From: Thermomicrobiales bacterium
GTDB taxonomy: Bacteria > Chloroflexota > Chloroflexia > Thermomicrobiales > UBA6265
Direction: 5' to 3'
NCBI GenBank assembly: GCA_019637585.1
Contig: JAHBVL010000001.1
Span: 186,001 to 250,000 of the forward strand
Length of the DNA: 64,000 nucleotides
Every line of letters begins with the position of its first letter. Within the stretch, counting starts at the first letter, position 1. Below, piece by piece: positions 25,033 to 33,193 of the stretch. Position numbers and translations under genes: made by a program. The notes beneath the pieces are model-generated. The model was not told the DNA's origin and searched no databases. It saw nothing but the letters and a program-made list of their open reading frames with translations.

Positions 25033-27966
25033 CTAGCTGATATCGCCACAGGCAATCGCCTGGGAGAAGTCCTCGCCGCCGGCATAAACCACGACCGAAT
25101 ATGCTTCCCCACCGGTCAGCGCCGCCAGACGCACCCTGAGCTCTTCTCGCAACAGACCCGTTTCATCCAGCTCACCCACGATGTAATCCGGTTCGGTTCC
25201 GCCGCTGATCGTGGAACAGCTGCCTCGCTGAATCGTGACTGTATCGCCAGCCTGCGCCCCGATCACGATCGCTGTCACGATCACCAATCGGGTTTGCGCT
25301 TCCAGCGTGCCTGTACCGGTCGCGCCGCTGTTGTTGACTGGCTGCAGGAAAAAGGTGGCGCTCTCCGAACCGCCCTCAGGCGGTGCAACGACCGTGCCGG
25401 ATCCTTCCGCGGTGGGCTGGGCAATCGGCGTTTGCGGAACTTCCGTTGTGGCGATCGCAGGTTGTCCCGGAATCACCAGGCCAGCCTGCAACGCCGAGAT
25501 GGCGCTCCGCTGCAGGACGAAGTCGGCCGGCGACATGTAGATCTCCATCACCACCACAGCGCCCGGCTCATCCATGCGGTGACAGGTTGCTTCGCTGAAC
25601 TGATCGATCGTCGCGCCACTGTCCAGGAGACGGGTGAACGAGATCACGCCAGTTGCATACGTGCCGAAGTCTTGCAGGAGCGGCTGGCCATCGGCGCCGG
25701 TGGCATACACCACATTCGAATAGAGCTCGTCATTCACGTAGTAATTGAAGAGCTCTTCGACACAGGCCAGTGGCGAATTCACGCTGGTTGCCGCGTACAG
25801 ATCGGCAATCAATATCCCGGACGATATCCGCAGGAAATCGATCCCTTCCGATGATTCATCCGCGGTAACGCTCCAGCTGTCATCCCAGGTGAGGGAATAG
25901 CCGAAGGTCGGGCTGGTGTAGGTGTTGCCCACAACGTTGCCGCCGGTCTGTCCCGAGGCTGCGGTTTCAGTCGGAGCGACAACGCCGGTTACGGGTGTTG
26001 GCGTGGGCACATCGAACCCGCTGGTCGGCGTTGGCTCGGGACCGCTGACCACCGGTGTCTCGGTGGCCACTGGCACGCTGCTTCCCTGGCCAGTCAGGCT
26101 GAAGCTGGCGCGCAGCTCATCCATGATGGCCACCTGGGCGGCGAAGTCGCCGATAGGCACGAACTGCTCCAGCGAAGCGATGCCGTTCTGGCCGGGCAAC
26201 ACCGAACAAGCGGCGTAATTCACGTAGGTGATCGGATCGCCGGAATCCGGCGTTTGGGTCATCGTCAGAATCCCGGTCGTCTCCCAGACACCAGGAACCA
26301 CGCTGACATTATCGACAGCGCCGCGAACGTCGGAATACCCCGGTTCGTTCTCGTAATACTGGATCAGGCGGTCGAAACAGCTCCCTCCGGCAAGATCCCA
26401 TTGCTCACCGATCAGGTCCGCCTGCACCACACCGCTTTCCAGTTCGAGAATGTCGAGTGTGGGGCTGCTGCTGGCGGATGAGACCGTCCACGCATCGCTC
26501 CAGCTCTGGGAGAATCCGAAGGTCGGACTGGTAAAGGTATTGCCCTCCACGCCCGGCAGATCGGAGGTCGTCGCGACCGGTGTTTGCTCGACGATCGCCG
26601 TAGTGCCGGCTTCGGCTGTAGGCGAAAGCTGTTCGAGCCCAACAGTCGGACTCGGCGCGGCGACTCCACCCTCATCGAGCGACCAGACAATCAGATCCTC
26701 GAAGGCGACGCCACCGTTTTCGATGAACGTATCAGCGAAAAATGCCGACGCCAGATCGATGTACCCGGCCTCCTGGACTGCCGAAAGATCGAGTGTGGCG
26801 ATGTATTGGTCGTTCAATCCGAAGTAGCCGGTATCCCCGACCGCGATCAGATTCAGCACAACCTTCGAATCCGCCGCCGGTGATGGAGGGCCATCGACTC
26901 CCGACTGCAAGGGCTGGTTGGCGCCCTGGCTCAGGAACCAGTAGCCATCCGAGACATAGGCGACACGATAATGATCGGCGCCGCCACCCCGGAAGACGAA
27001 ACCACAGTCCCAGTATCCCTCCGCCGAGGACTGCCCAGCCACGCATTCGACGCGGGCGATGAAGTCAGCAGCAGTGACACCGGTTTCGTAGAAGCTGACC
27101 GCATCGGGCTGATGCGCGATCGTGCCATTCTCCGGTCCATACAGAATCGTCCGGGAGAGCGCTTCCGCCACATAGCTGTTGAATGTCGCTTCGTCGTCGC
27201 CGGGAACGTCAGCCGGCAACGTGCCGGCAATGGCGGTTGCAACCTCTGTCGCTGTCGGTTCGGGCGTCTGAACGACGGCGGCTGCGGCTGTTGCTGTCTG
27301 TTGAAGCGCTGGGTCCGCCGCCGGCGCCTCACTGACGGGAGTGACGCCCGTCAGATCCCAGGCCGCAAACCCTTCAAAGTCCAGCGTCGCTCCAGCCGAT
27401 GCCCGACCGAGCAGATTTGCCCGGACGGTGATGTCTCCAGATTCGAGCAATGCCGACAGATCGAGTGTTGTCAGGTACTGCTTGCCGATCCCCACATAGG
27501 CTTTGTCCGCAACTGCGACGATATGGAGACGAAGGAGCTCTCCGACGGCCGGCACAGTGACGCCGGTTCCCGTCGAGACAGGCCTTCCGTTCGCCGGTGC
27601 AAAACTCCAGCCACCGTCCGACCATAACAGGAGGTAGTGGAACGCCGACCCCGACTGCCGAAAAGCCACCGATGCCGCCCATGTTTCGCCTGACTGCGTT
27701 GCCGGTACCTTGAAATCGACGTGCAGGGCGAAATCGGCAAGATCGACGCCCAGCGACGCGCTGTTCGCCCCGGACGAAGCAAGTTCCAGCGCGCCATTGA
27801 TTGGCCCGGCCGATGGAGCCATGCTGTCGATTGTGGACAGGTAGCTATCGAAGGTTTGCTCATCTTCAGCCGACTGAGCCGCTACCGGCGCAGGGCTTGC
27901 CAGCATCACCGCCGGCAGAATCGCCAGTGCCACCAGCAGCAGCGCCATCATTCGTCGTAGAAGCAT
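25033..27966 (-). CDS. Large secreted multidomain protein: two jelly-roll-like domains plus two shared modules
   Basis: A 977-residue protein starting at ATG 27966 with GGAGG 10 bp upstream and a signal peptide (MMALLLVALAILPAVMLASP). Two related beta-sandwich domains come first (about residues 35-200 and 250-420; both share YL-TTLDLS / YIATLDLS and end in a 'W-L' strand), resembling concanavalin-like domains. Two copies of the module seen in the next gene follow, beginning TFTSPTFGFSQSWSDAW and TYTSPTFGYSLTWDDSW, and then a C-terminal ~110-residue beta domain. Thr/Pro linkers separate the parts. It lies 6 bp upstream of the three-module gene, so the two form an operon. Function unknown, probably cell-surface or matrix. 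Confidence 0.8.
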   Translation of the reverse strand: MLLRRMMALLLVALAILPAVMLASPAPVAAQSAEDEQTFDSYLSTIDSMAPSAGPINGALELASSGANSASLGVDLADFALHVDFKVPATQSGETWAASVAFRQSGSAFHYLLLWSDGGWSFAPANGRPVSTGTGVTVPAVGELLRLHIVAVADKAYVGIGKQYLTTLDLSALLESGDITVRANLLGRASAGATLDFEGFAAWDLTGVTPVSEAPAADPALQQTATAAAAVVQTPEPTATEVATAIAGTLPADVPGDDEATFNSYVAEALSRTILYGPENGTIAHQPDAVSFYETGVTAADFIARVECVAGQSSAEGYWDCGFVFRGGGADHYRVAYVSDGYWFLSQGANQPLQSGVDGPPSPAADSKVVLNLIAVGDTGYFGLNDQYIATLDLSAVQEAGYIDLASAFFADTFIENGGVAFEDLIVWSLDEGGVAAPSPTVGLEQLSPTAEAGTTAIVEQTPVATTSDLPGVEGNTFTSPTFGFSQSWSDAWTVSSASSSPTLDILELESGVVQADLIGEQWDLAGGSCFDRLIQYYENEPGYSDVRGAVDNVSVVPGVWETTGILTMTQTPDSGDPITYVNYAACSVLPGQNGIASLEQFVPIGDFAAQVAIMDELRASFSLTGQGSSVPVATETPVVSGPEPTPTSGFDVPTPTPVTGVVAPTETAASGQTGGNVVGNTYTSPTFGYSLTWDDSWSVTADESSEGIDFLRISSGILIADLYAATSVNSPLACVEELFNYYVNDELYSNVVYATGADGQPLLQDFGTYATGVISFTRLLDSGATIDQFSEATCHRMDEPGAVVVMEIYMSPADFVLQRSAISALQAGLVIPGQPAIATTEVPQTPIAQPTAEGSGTVVAPPEGGSESATFFLQPVNNSGATGTGTLEAQTRLVIVTAIVIGAQAGDTVTIQRGSCSTISGGTEPDYIVGELDETGLLREELRVRLAALTGGEAYSVVVYAGGEDFSQAIACGDIS

Positions 27967-27990
27967 GCTCGTCGTTTCCTCCAGGTACCA

Positions 27991-28018
27991 AGACAGACGA
28001 TCGATCAATCGTCTGTCT
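27991..28018 (-). promoter_or_regulatory. 11-bp inverted repeat in the leader of the secreted-protein operon
   Basis: AGACAGACGAT and ATCGTCTGTCT pair perfectly across CGATCA, 25 bp upstream of the start codon of the 977-residue secreted protein and just upstream of its ribosome site. It could be an operator or a 5' UTR hairpin affecting translation or mRNA life. Confidence 0.5.
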
Positions 28019-28145
28019 TCCGAGTGGCATTCTTTCCTGCAAGCGTACACCCTCAGGACGCCACCTGCGGCCCCCTTTTGCCGGCGAGAGAAACGCTCAC
28101 CCGCAATTCTCGATCCACAACCTGACGTGAAACGGGCACGACAAT

Positions 28146-28169
28146 GCCCGGGGAGCAAGCTCCCCGGGC
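28146..28169. terminator. Strong GC-rich hairpin (11-bp stem)
   Basis: GCCCGGGGAGC and GCTCCCCGGGC pair over an AA loop, 32 bp past the stop of the minus-strand small gene at 28201. It lacks a clear T-run, so a terminator role is likely but not certain. Confidence 0.5.
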
Positions 28170-28200
28170 AGATTGCCAAGTGATGGATTGTGGAACCGGA

Positions 28201-28368
28201 CTAGTAGATCCAGCTGCCACCCTGGCGCTGATCGAGCCGTTGCAGGTCGCGACGCGCCTCATCGGCGGTGGGATAGCCAGATCCCTGACCAATGACCGAC
28301 GTGTAGTACCGGCCGAACCGGCCCTCGTTCGACTGAAAGATGTTCCATTTAGAGAAAAAACCGCGCAT
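28201..28368 (-). CDS. Small hypothetical protein (55 aa)
   Basis: A 55-residue protein beginning MRGFFSKWNIFQSNEGRFGR and ending in QRQGGSWIY. The middle (SGYPTADEARRDLQRLDQRQ) suggests one amphipathic helix. GAGGAG lies 4-5 bp before the ATG and a strong hairpin follows the stop codon, which supports a real short gene. No family recognised. It is on the same strand as the secreted-module operon but separated by its promoter region. Confidence 0.6.
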   Translation of the reverse strand: MRGFFSKWNIFQSNEGRFGRYYTSVIGQGSGYPTADEARRDLQRLDQRQGGSWIY

Positions 28369-28463
28369 TGTGCTCCTCGCTTCCATAATTTCACTGGCAT
28401 CAGTATATCACAACATCGCGATATATGCATAGATGCAAGTGAGGAATCGGCGAGAGGGCCAGT

Positions 28464-28495
28464 CGGCAAGACGGGAAGACGGGAAGACGGGGAGT
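28464..28495 (+). repeat. Octanucleotide array (CGGGAAGA type)
   Basis: Four 8-nt units (CGGCAAGA, CGGGAAGA, CGGGAAGA, CGGGGAGT) in the 348-bp gap upstream of the second sulfite-oxidase-like gene. Confidence 0.7.
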
Positions 28496-28510
28496 GATCA
28501 TAGGCGTCCT

Positions 28511-28532
28511 GTAGCGGCGCACGGCGTGCGCC
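28511..28532 (+). repeat. GTAGC-hairpin element
   Basis: GTAGC followed by GGCGCAC, loop GGC, and GTGCGCC: a 7-bp stem directly after the GTAGC tag. Member of the dispersed family also present at 51009-51270, 54999, 58977, 60380/60521 and 62712-62808. Confidence 0.65.
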
Positions 28533-28576
28533 TTCTCCTCCGCAGCAGCATTGGTGTCGGAAACGACGCTCGCGGG

Positions 28577-28671
28577 AGCGCTTGTCCGTCTTCCCGTCTG
28601 CTCGCCTTCTCGACCAGCGCAACCAGCACCGTCATCCGAACTGCTTGCCGACTCGCCGTCTTGCCGCCTCC
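28577..28671 (+). repeat. Two octanucleotide arrays (TCTTCCCG and CCGTCTTG types)
   Basis: 28577-28608 reads CTTGTCCG, TCTTCCCG, TCTGCTCG, CCTTCTCG. 28640-28671 reads ACTGCTTG, CCGACTCG, CCGTCTTG, CCGCCTCC. Both keep an 8-nt period. They fill the region before the promoter of the 28717 gene. Confidence 0.6.
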
Positions 28672-28716
28672 CCAGCTCAACTCGTGCATAATGGAAGCGA
28701 CCCACCGCCTCCGGGA

Positions 28717-30435
28717 ATGTCCATGATGAACTCCAGCGTCACCACATCCCCCAAACAGGCAGGCAATGCCGGCTTCCTGGCAGCGCTGGTCATGATCACA
28801 GCACAACTGCTGTGGCGATTGATGACCGACAACAGCGTGGTGCAGGCATTTCCGGAATTCGTTGTCGCCGCAATCGCGCGGTTGATGCCACTTTCCGTTT
28901 TCGGTGCAGCCACTGAGAATTACGGAAGTCTGGCCAAGAAGACCCTTTTCTTCTGCGTGCTCCTGGGTATCGCTGGCGCGGGATTTTTCGGAGGGCGGTT
29001 GGCCGGTAGGCTCACGGCACGAACCGGCACATCGTTCGCTGGCAGAACACTCGCCGGTCTCTTGGTCGCATCCGCGTTCTGGCTGGCGACCAATCTCCTG
29101 ATCATGCCGATTGCCCATCTTGGACTATTTGCTCGCGATAGCTCCTACACCAGTCAGATTCATCTGCAGCTGGCTTCAACGTTCTGTCTCTACGCGGTCG
29201 TCTGGGCACTTGGTACAGCGCCGCAATTCGAGGAGGAATCCATGCCGACACCGACAGGGGAATATTCGCGACGCACGATTCTGCAGGGCGCATTCGACGC
29301 GGCCACGCTTGCCGCCGTCGCTGCTGCCGGATTGACCGGCTGGCGAATCATCACGCCGAAAGGCGGGACGGTGAGCGTCCAGAGCGCCGAATCGTCCGTC
29401 GACGATATCGTGGCGACGCAGCGCGCGTCGCAGGGATACCCGCTCACACCGACACCAGCGAGGCCCGCTACCCCTCGCGACTCAGCCTCGCTGACCAATG
29501 ATGTGATGCTCCAGGATGACCCATTTGCGCTCTTCGGACAGCTCGAAGAGCAAGAGCGGATCACCGCAGTGCTGACGCCGATTCCCGATTTCTACAATGT
29601 CTCCAAGAATCTCTTCGACCCGGAGGTCGGAGCCGAGGGCTGGACGCTGAAAATCACCGGTATGGTCGACAACGAGATCGAGCTGACCTACGACCAGATC
29701 GTCGAGCGATCGACCGCGACCAACATCACGACCCTCTGCTGTATTTCGAACGATTTGAACGGCTCCCTTATCAGCACCGCTCAATGGACCGGCATTCCCC
29801 TGGCGGAGCTGCTCACCGAAGCTGGGATACAGGCGGGAGCGGTCGATCTCAAATTCCATGCCGCCGATGATTACGAAGATTCGGTAGCCATCGATGTCGG
29901 CATGAGTCCGGACAACATGATCGTAACCGGCATGAACGGTGAAACGCTGCCGAGCAAGCACGGGTTCCCAGCCCGGCTCATCATTCCCAATATCTATGGA
30001 ATGAAGAACGTGAAATGGCTCGACCGGATCGAGGTGGTCGGCGAGGATTTCAAGGGCTATTGGCAAACGCGCGGCTGGAGCGACACGGCAGTGGTCGAAA
30101 TCTGGGGGCGCATCGACTTTCCGCAGAAAGGGGACGTCGATAGCGACGGCCTGGTGGCCGCCGGAGTCGCTTCCGCCGGCGCTCGCGATGTGGGCCGGGT
30201 CGAAGTCAGCCTGGACGACGGCGCCAGTTGGGAGGATGCGTTTCTGGAGCCATCATTGAATCCTCCCTTCACCTGGGTTCGCTGGGCGCTGCCGATTGAG
30301 GGCGATTCCGGCGAGTACAAAATGCGGATCCGGGTCACTGACGGCGAGGGAAGCCTCATGGATGAAACCAAGCGGTTCCCGCTTCCCGGCGGCGCCACAG
30401 GCTGGCCCGAGCGCACGTTCGAAATCAGGGAGTGA
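28717..30435 (+). CDS. Membrane-anchored sulfite-oxidase-family molybdopterin protein
   Basis: A 572-residue protein. The first ~170 residues hold about four membrane helices (FLAALVMITAQLLWRL, TLFFCVLLGIAGAGFFGG, GLLVASAFWLATNLLIM, LQLASTFCLYAVVWAL). A twin-arginine-like stretch (EYSRRTILQGAFDAATLAAV) with another helix follows, then an oxidoreductase molybdopterin domain (about residues 280-450) with TTLCCISNDLNG, carrying the likely Mo-ligand cysteine, and KHGFPARLIIPNIYG. A Mo-co dimerisation-like domain ends the protein. The membrane part suggests electron transfer to the respiratory chain. Starts at 28717, 28723 and 28726 are all in frame. It is a paralogue of the soluble exported enzyme at 5734-6891. 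Confidence 0.85.
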   Translation: MSMMNSSVTTSPKQAGNAGFLAALVMITAQLLWRLMTDNSVVQAFPEFVVAAIARLMPLSVFGAATENYGSLAKKTLFFCVLLGIAGAGFFGGRLAGRLTARTGTSFAGRTLAGLLVASAFWLATNLLIMPIAHLGLFARDSSYTSQIHLQLASTFCLYAVVWALGTAPQFEEESMPTPTGEYSRRTILQGAFDAATLAAVAAAGLTGWRIITPKGGTVSVQSAESSVDDIVATQRASQGYPLTPTPARPATPRDSASLTNDVMLQDDPFALFGQLEEQERITAVLTPIPDFYNVSKNLFDPEVGAEGWTLKITGMVDNEIELTYDQIVERSTATNITTLCCISNDLNGSLISTAQWTGIPLAELLTEAGIQAGAVDLKFHAADDYEDSVAIDVGMSPDNMIVTGMNGETLPSKHGFPARLIIPNIYGMKNVKWLDRIEVVGEDFKGYWQTRGWSDTAVVEIWGRIDFPQKGDVDSDGLVAAGVASAGARDVGRVEVSLDDGASWEDAFLEPSLNPPFTWVRWALPIEGDSGEYKMRIRVTDGEGSLMDETKRFPLPGGATGWPERTFEIRE

Positions 30436-30499
30436 TCCACGTTCCTGATCGCCAATGGGCCGGAGCACCAAACGAGACGGCCACGGTGAAAACGACGAA

Positions 30500-30520
30500 G
30501 GAGGCGCACGAAGCGCCTCC
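30500..30520. terminator. Bidirectional hairpin between the sulfite-oxidase-like gene and mscL
   Basis: GGAGGCGC and GCGCCTCC form an 8-bp stem with a 5-nt loop. On the plus strand it is followed by TCCAAAAC, and on the minus strand by TTCGTCGTTTTC, so it fits termination of the convergent mscL transcript at least as well as of the plus gene. Confidence 0.6.
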
Positions 30521-30558
30521 TCCAAAACAAACCATGCCGCAGCCTTCCGAGTACCAGA

Positions 30559-30597
30559 CTTGCCGTCTTACGACTGGCCGTCTGGCCGACTCGCGTC
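30559..30597 (+). repeat. Octanucleotide array (TGGCCGTC type)
   Basis: Units CTTGCCGT, CTTACGAC, TGGCCGTC, TGGCCGAC, TCGCG follow one another up to the stop codon of the minus-strand mscL gene. Confidence 0.55.
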
Positions 30598-31000
30598 AGG
30601 CGACCGGCGCCACGGCAATCCCGCAATGCGCGCAGCGAGTGGCGGCGACCGGAATGTCGCTCAGGCACTCTGGGCAGGCGCGGGTCGTTGCGGCTTCTTC
30701 CTTCTTATTGCGCGCCATGATCGCATTGACCGGCTTCAGCACAAAGAAGAATATCGCTGCGGCAACGAGCACGAAGTTGATCAGCGCCGTGATGAACGAA
30801 CCGTATCGAATCTGGGCGTCACCGACATTGATCACCAAATCCGAGAAATCGGGCTTGCCCACAATTGCCGCGATGATCGGATTGATCACGTCATCGACCA
30901 GTGAATTCACCACCAGAGTGAACGCGGCGCCAATCACCACGGCGACCGCCAGATCGATGATATTTCCTCGCATGAGGAAATTCTTGAACTCCTGGAGCAT
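30596..31000 (-). CDS. mscL: Large-conductance mechanosensitive channel with C-terminal zinc ribbon
   Basis: A 134-residue protein. MLQEFKNFLMRGNIIDLAVA is the canonical MscL N-terminus with the amphipathic helix and start of TM1; TM2 is at FITALINFVLVAAAIFFFVL. The last ~35 residues replace the usual cytoplasmic helix with CPECLSDIPVAATRCAHCG, a four-cysteine zinc-ribbon-like motif found in some actinobacterial and chloroflexal MscL proteins. The start at 31000 is chosen by family alignment and a GGGGGAGG just upstream; the ORF extends to 31012. It releases solutes on hypo-osmotic shock, and a MscS channel is also present at 18930-19697. Confidence 0.95.
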   Translation of the reverse strand: MLQEFKNFLMRGNIIDLAVAVVIGAAFTLVVNSLVDDVINPIIAAIVGKPDFSDLVINVGDAQIRYGSFITALINFVLVAAAIFFFVLKPVNAIMARNKKEEAATTRACPECLSDIPVAATRCAHCGIAVAPVA

Positions 31001-31092
31001 TTCCTCCCCCATTCACGCATACGCCAATCGCGCAAGAAACTGATTCCCATAGTAGCAAGTTTTGACGATATGTCACGCATGTTTGCCGTGAA

Positions 31093-32118
31093 TTATGCCG
31101 TCGGCGTCGCCTCTTCCAGTGGAAGAAGATCCGCTCTGAATGCCGCGGTGACATCGAGGCCGCCACCGATCAGTCCTCGGTCAACCATCCATGCTGCGTA
31201 CGCGGTCCACTGCTCGGGGTCCTGGTATCCGAAAACCGGAGGAGTATCCGGCAGCCACACCTCCGACAGGAGCGCGATTCCCTGTCGCTCGACCTCTTCA
31301 TCCAGCTCGGGATATGCTGCGGTCAGTGCCTCGATCGCATCCCGCGGAGCATCGATCGCCGCACGGTAACCCTGCTGGAGCACAGACAGCACAGCAGTAA
31401 CTAGCTCCGGGCGCTCTTCGACGAGTTTCTCGCTGGCCACCAGCACCAACTCATAATAGGAAGGCACACCCCATTCTTCGACGCGCATCACGTCGACCTC
31501 GTATCCCTCCTGTTCGGCCAGAATCGTTTCGTGGGTCCAGAAGCCACCGAGCACGGCATCGACCTGCGTGGAGATCAACGCAGGCAGGAGATTGAAACCA
31601 ATGTTGACCAGCGACACTTCGTCGAGGGTCAATCCGGCTCCCTCCAGCATCGTGGCCAGAAACGCGGCCTGGCTCGGAATGCCAGGGTATCCCACCGTCT
31701 TGCCTGCCAGGGCAGCCGGCGAGGTGATTCCCGCATCCTGCAACGCCATGATCGTCACGAGCGGTTGCTGCACGAACGCCGCTACCGACACCACCGGCAC
31801 GCCCTGATCTCGAGCCAGCAGGACATCCGTCTGATAGGAAATTCCGAACTGATCCCGGCCCGCTCCCACGGTCTGGAGCACCGTGGTTGGATCGGCTGGC
31901 GTATAGGCATCGAGTTCGAGGTCGGCGTCATGCCAGTAATCACGTGACTCAGCCAGAAAAATGCCCGCGTGATTGGCGTTGGGATACCAGTCCAGAGCCA
32001 GCGAAATCTTCTCAGTGTCGTGGGCGCCCACGCAGGACATCGTCCCCGCTGCAGTCAAAGCCCCACCCGCCATCCCTGCCAGCGCTCGCCGCCTGGAAAT
32101 CAATCGGTCCATCATCAT
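31093..32118 (-). CDS. thiY: ThiY/NMT1-like substrate-binding protein (thiamine precursor uptake)
   Basis: A protein of about 341 residues. It has a twin-arginine/lipoprotein-like signal (LISRRRALAGMAGGALTAAG, then MSCVG with a possible lipid-linked cysteine) and the THI5/NMT1 fold. LALDWYPNANHAGIFLAESR is the family signature, and TVGYPGIPSQAAFLATML lines the ligand pocket. ThiY binds formyl-aminopyrimidine or HMP for ABC import. A TPP riboswitch with its own terminator lies directly upstream, which supports the thiamine assignment. No permease or ATPase gene is adjacent, so partners must be elsewhere. In-frame ATGs at 32118, 32115 and 32112 all follow AGGGAG; 32112 has the best spacing. Confidence 0.88.
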   Translation of the reverse strand: MMMDRLISRRRALAGMAGGALTAAGTMSCVGAHDTEKISLALDWYPNANHAGIFLAESRDYWHDADLELDAYTPADPTTVLQTVGAGRDQFGISYQTDVLLARDQGVPVVSVAAFVQQPLVTIMALQDAGITSPAALAGKTVGYPGIPSQAAFLATMLEGAGLTLDEVSLVNIGFNLLPALISTQVDAVLGGFWTHETILAEQEGYEVDVMRVEEWGVPSYYELVLVASEKLVEERPELVTAVLSVLQQGYRAAIDAPRDAIEALTAAYPELDEEVERQGIALLSEVWLPDTPPVFGYQDPEQWTAYAAWMVDRGLIGGGLDVTAAFRADLLPLEEATPTA

Positions 32119-32123
32119 GCTCC

Positions 32124-32160
32124 CTACCATCTACCAGTTGCTAGTTACCAGTTGCCAGCT
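32124..32160 (+). repeat. Heptanucleotide array (TACCAGT/TGCTAGT type)
   Basis: Units TACCATC, TACCAGT, TGCTAGT, TACCAGT, TGCCAGC lie between the riboswitch terminator and the ribosome site of the thiY-like gene. Confidence 0.7.
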
Positions 32161-32162
32161 AC

Positions 32163-32198
32163 AAAAAAAGGCGCACCCATCGGTTCATGGATGCGCCC
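32163..32198 (-). terminator. Riboswitch-controlled intrinsic terminator
   Basis: On the minus strand a GC-rich stem (GGGCGCATCC pairing with GGGTGCGCC) is followed by seven T residues (A-run at 32163-32169 on the plus strand). It lies between the TPP aptamer and the thiY-like gene, the normal place of a transcription-termination expression platform. Confidence 0.85.
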
Positions 32199-32216
32199 TG
32201 ACTGAGCTCTGGCCTA

Positions 32217-32301
32217 TCCCTGCGCGGGCATGATCCCGATCAGGTTCGACGGTCGGCGGAGAATCGCACCCGCCCTCTCAGCCCGGCGCTCCGGACTCCC
32301 G
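32217..32301 (-). promoter_or_regulatory. TPP (THI-box) riboswitch
   Basis: Read on the minus strand, it has the conserved CTGAGAGGG in the pyrimidine-sensing arm, ACCGTCGAACCTGATCGGG in the junction, and ATCATGCCCGCGCAGGGA in the pyrophosphate arm, bounded by GGGAGTCC at the 5' side. It binds thiamine pyrophosphate. The downstream terminator implies that high TPP stops transcription of the ThiY-like gene. Confidence 0.95.
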
Positions 32302-32361
32302 TTGGTCGATATTCGGTTGTCGATTCGAGCGTAGGGTAGCGATCGGGTGTTGTCAAATCTG

Positions 32362-32387
32362 AGGCGGATAGGCGGACGGGCGAATAG
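32362..32387 (+). repeat. Short octanucleotide array (GGCGGATA type)
   Basis: GGCGGATA, GGCGGACG, GGCGAATA, GG: three octamers between the TPP riboswitch and the Uma2 gene. Confidence 0.5.
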
Positions 32388-32426
32388 GTTGGTGAGCCAC
32401 TGGGTCAGGCGTATTGTCTGAGGAAC

Positions 32427-32978
32427 TCAGGGGAGATCAAAGATACGGCTGATCTCGATCTGGAAGCCAGGCAGGATGTCGCCACCATCGAGCATGGCCG
32501 ACTCGTCAAGGATCTCCGGATCCTGACCAGGGCGATGGACGGTGACTGTCCGCCGTTCAGGATCGACCCACCAGACGAGCGGGACGCCAGCGCGTGCGTA
32601 GAGGCTCTGTTTACGATCGATGTCGGCTCGTTCGTCAGTCGGCGAAATCACTTCTACGGCTAAATCAGGCACTCCATGGAAAAAGCCCCGTTCGGGAACA
32701 TTGTCGGCAAGTCGGATCGCCCGGACGAACCCGATATCGGGAGCCACAACGGTTTGGGAAGCGCCGCTTAGAACATATCCCGCATCTGCGTTCGTCGTGA
32801 GACCCAGCCCACGTTCGAGCACAAACTGCCCAAGGAGAATCTGCAATCGTGATCCGATAGCCCCGGACCTGAAGCCTGATGGAGACACTTCCCTGAGTAC
32901 CCCTTCCCAAAGCTCATAGGGGACATTGCTCCCCATCGCCAGAAGCTCGTCTGCGGTCATCAGTTGGGTCGACGTCAT
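32427..32978 (-). CDS. Uma2-family (DUF820) putative PD-(D/E)XK endonuclease
   Basis: A 183-residue protein. It contains YELWEGVLREVSPSGFRSG, VAPDIGFVRAIRLAD, FFHGVPDLAVEVISPTDERAD and GVPLVWWVDPERRTVTVHRPG, the standard Uma2 sequence. The PD...EVISP pair supplies the PD-(D/E)XK active site. Uma2 proteins are very abundant in Chloroflexota and cyanobacteria; their biological role is unclear, although transposition or defence has been suggested. ATG 32978 starts MTSTQLMTADELLAM, which matches family starts. The gene is monocistronic. Confidence 0.92.
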   Translation of the reverse strand: MTSTQLMTADELLAMGSNVPYELWEGVLREVSPSGFRSGAIGSRLQILLGQFVLERGLGLTTNADAGYVLSGASQTVVAPDIGFVRAIRLADNVPERGFFHGVPDLAVEVISPTDERADIDRKQSLYARAGVPLVWWVDPERRTVTVHRPGQDPEILDESAMLDGGDILPGFQIEISRIFDLP

Positions 32979-33193
32979 ATGGCAAATCCTTGCCGGAGTT
33001 CGTGCACGCTCGTAGCGTAGCACGCACGGCAACTGGCGCTGTCCAACCCATCGCGCTAAGAATCAGCGTGCCCGGATCCGGTGGAACCGGGAGGATCGCT
33101 ATACTCGCTGTACTGGAACTGTGTCACGAACAAGGCACAATGGTTCGGTCCACAGTGGGCTGGACGATTATTCGAGTGAGGGGGCATTCACCA

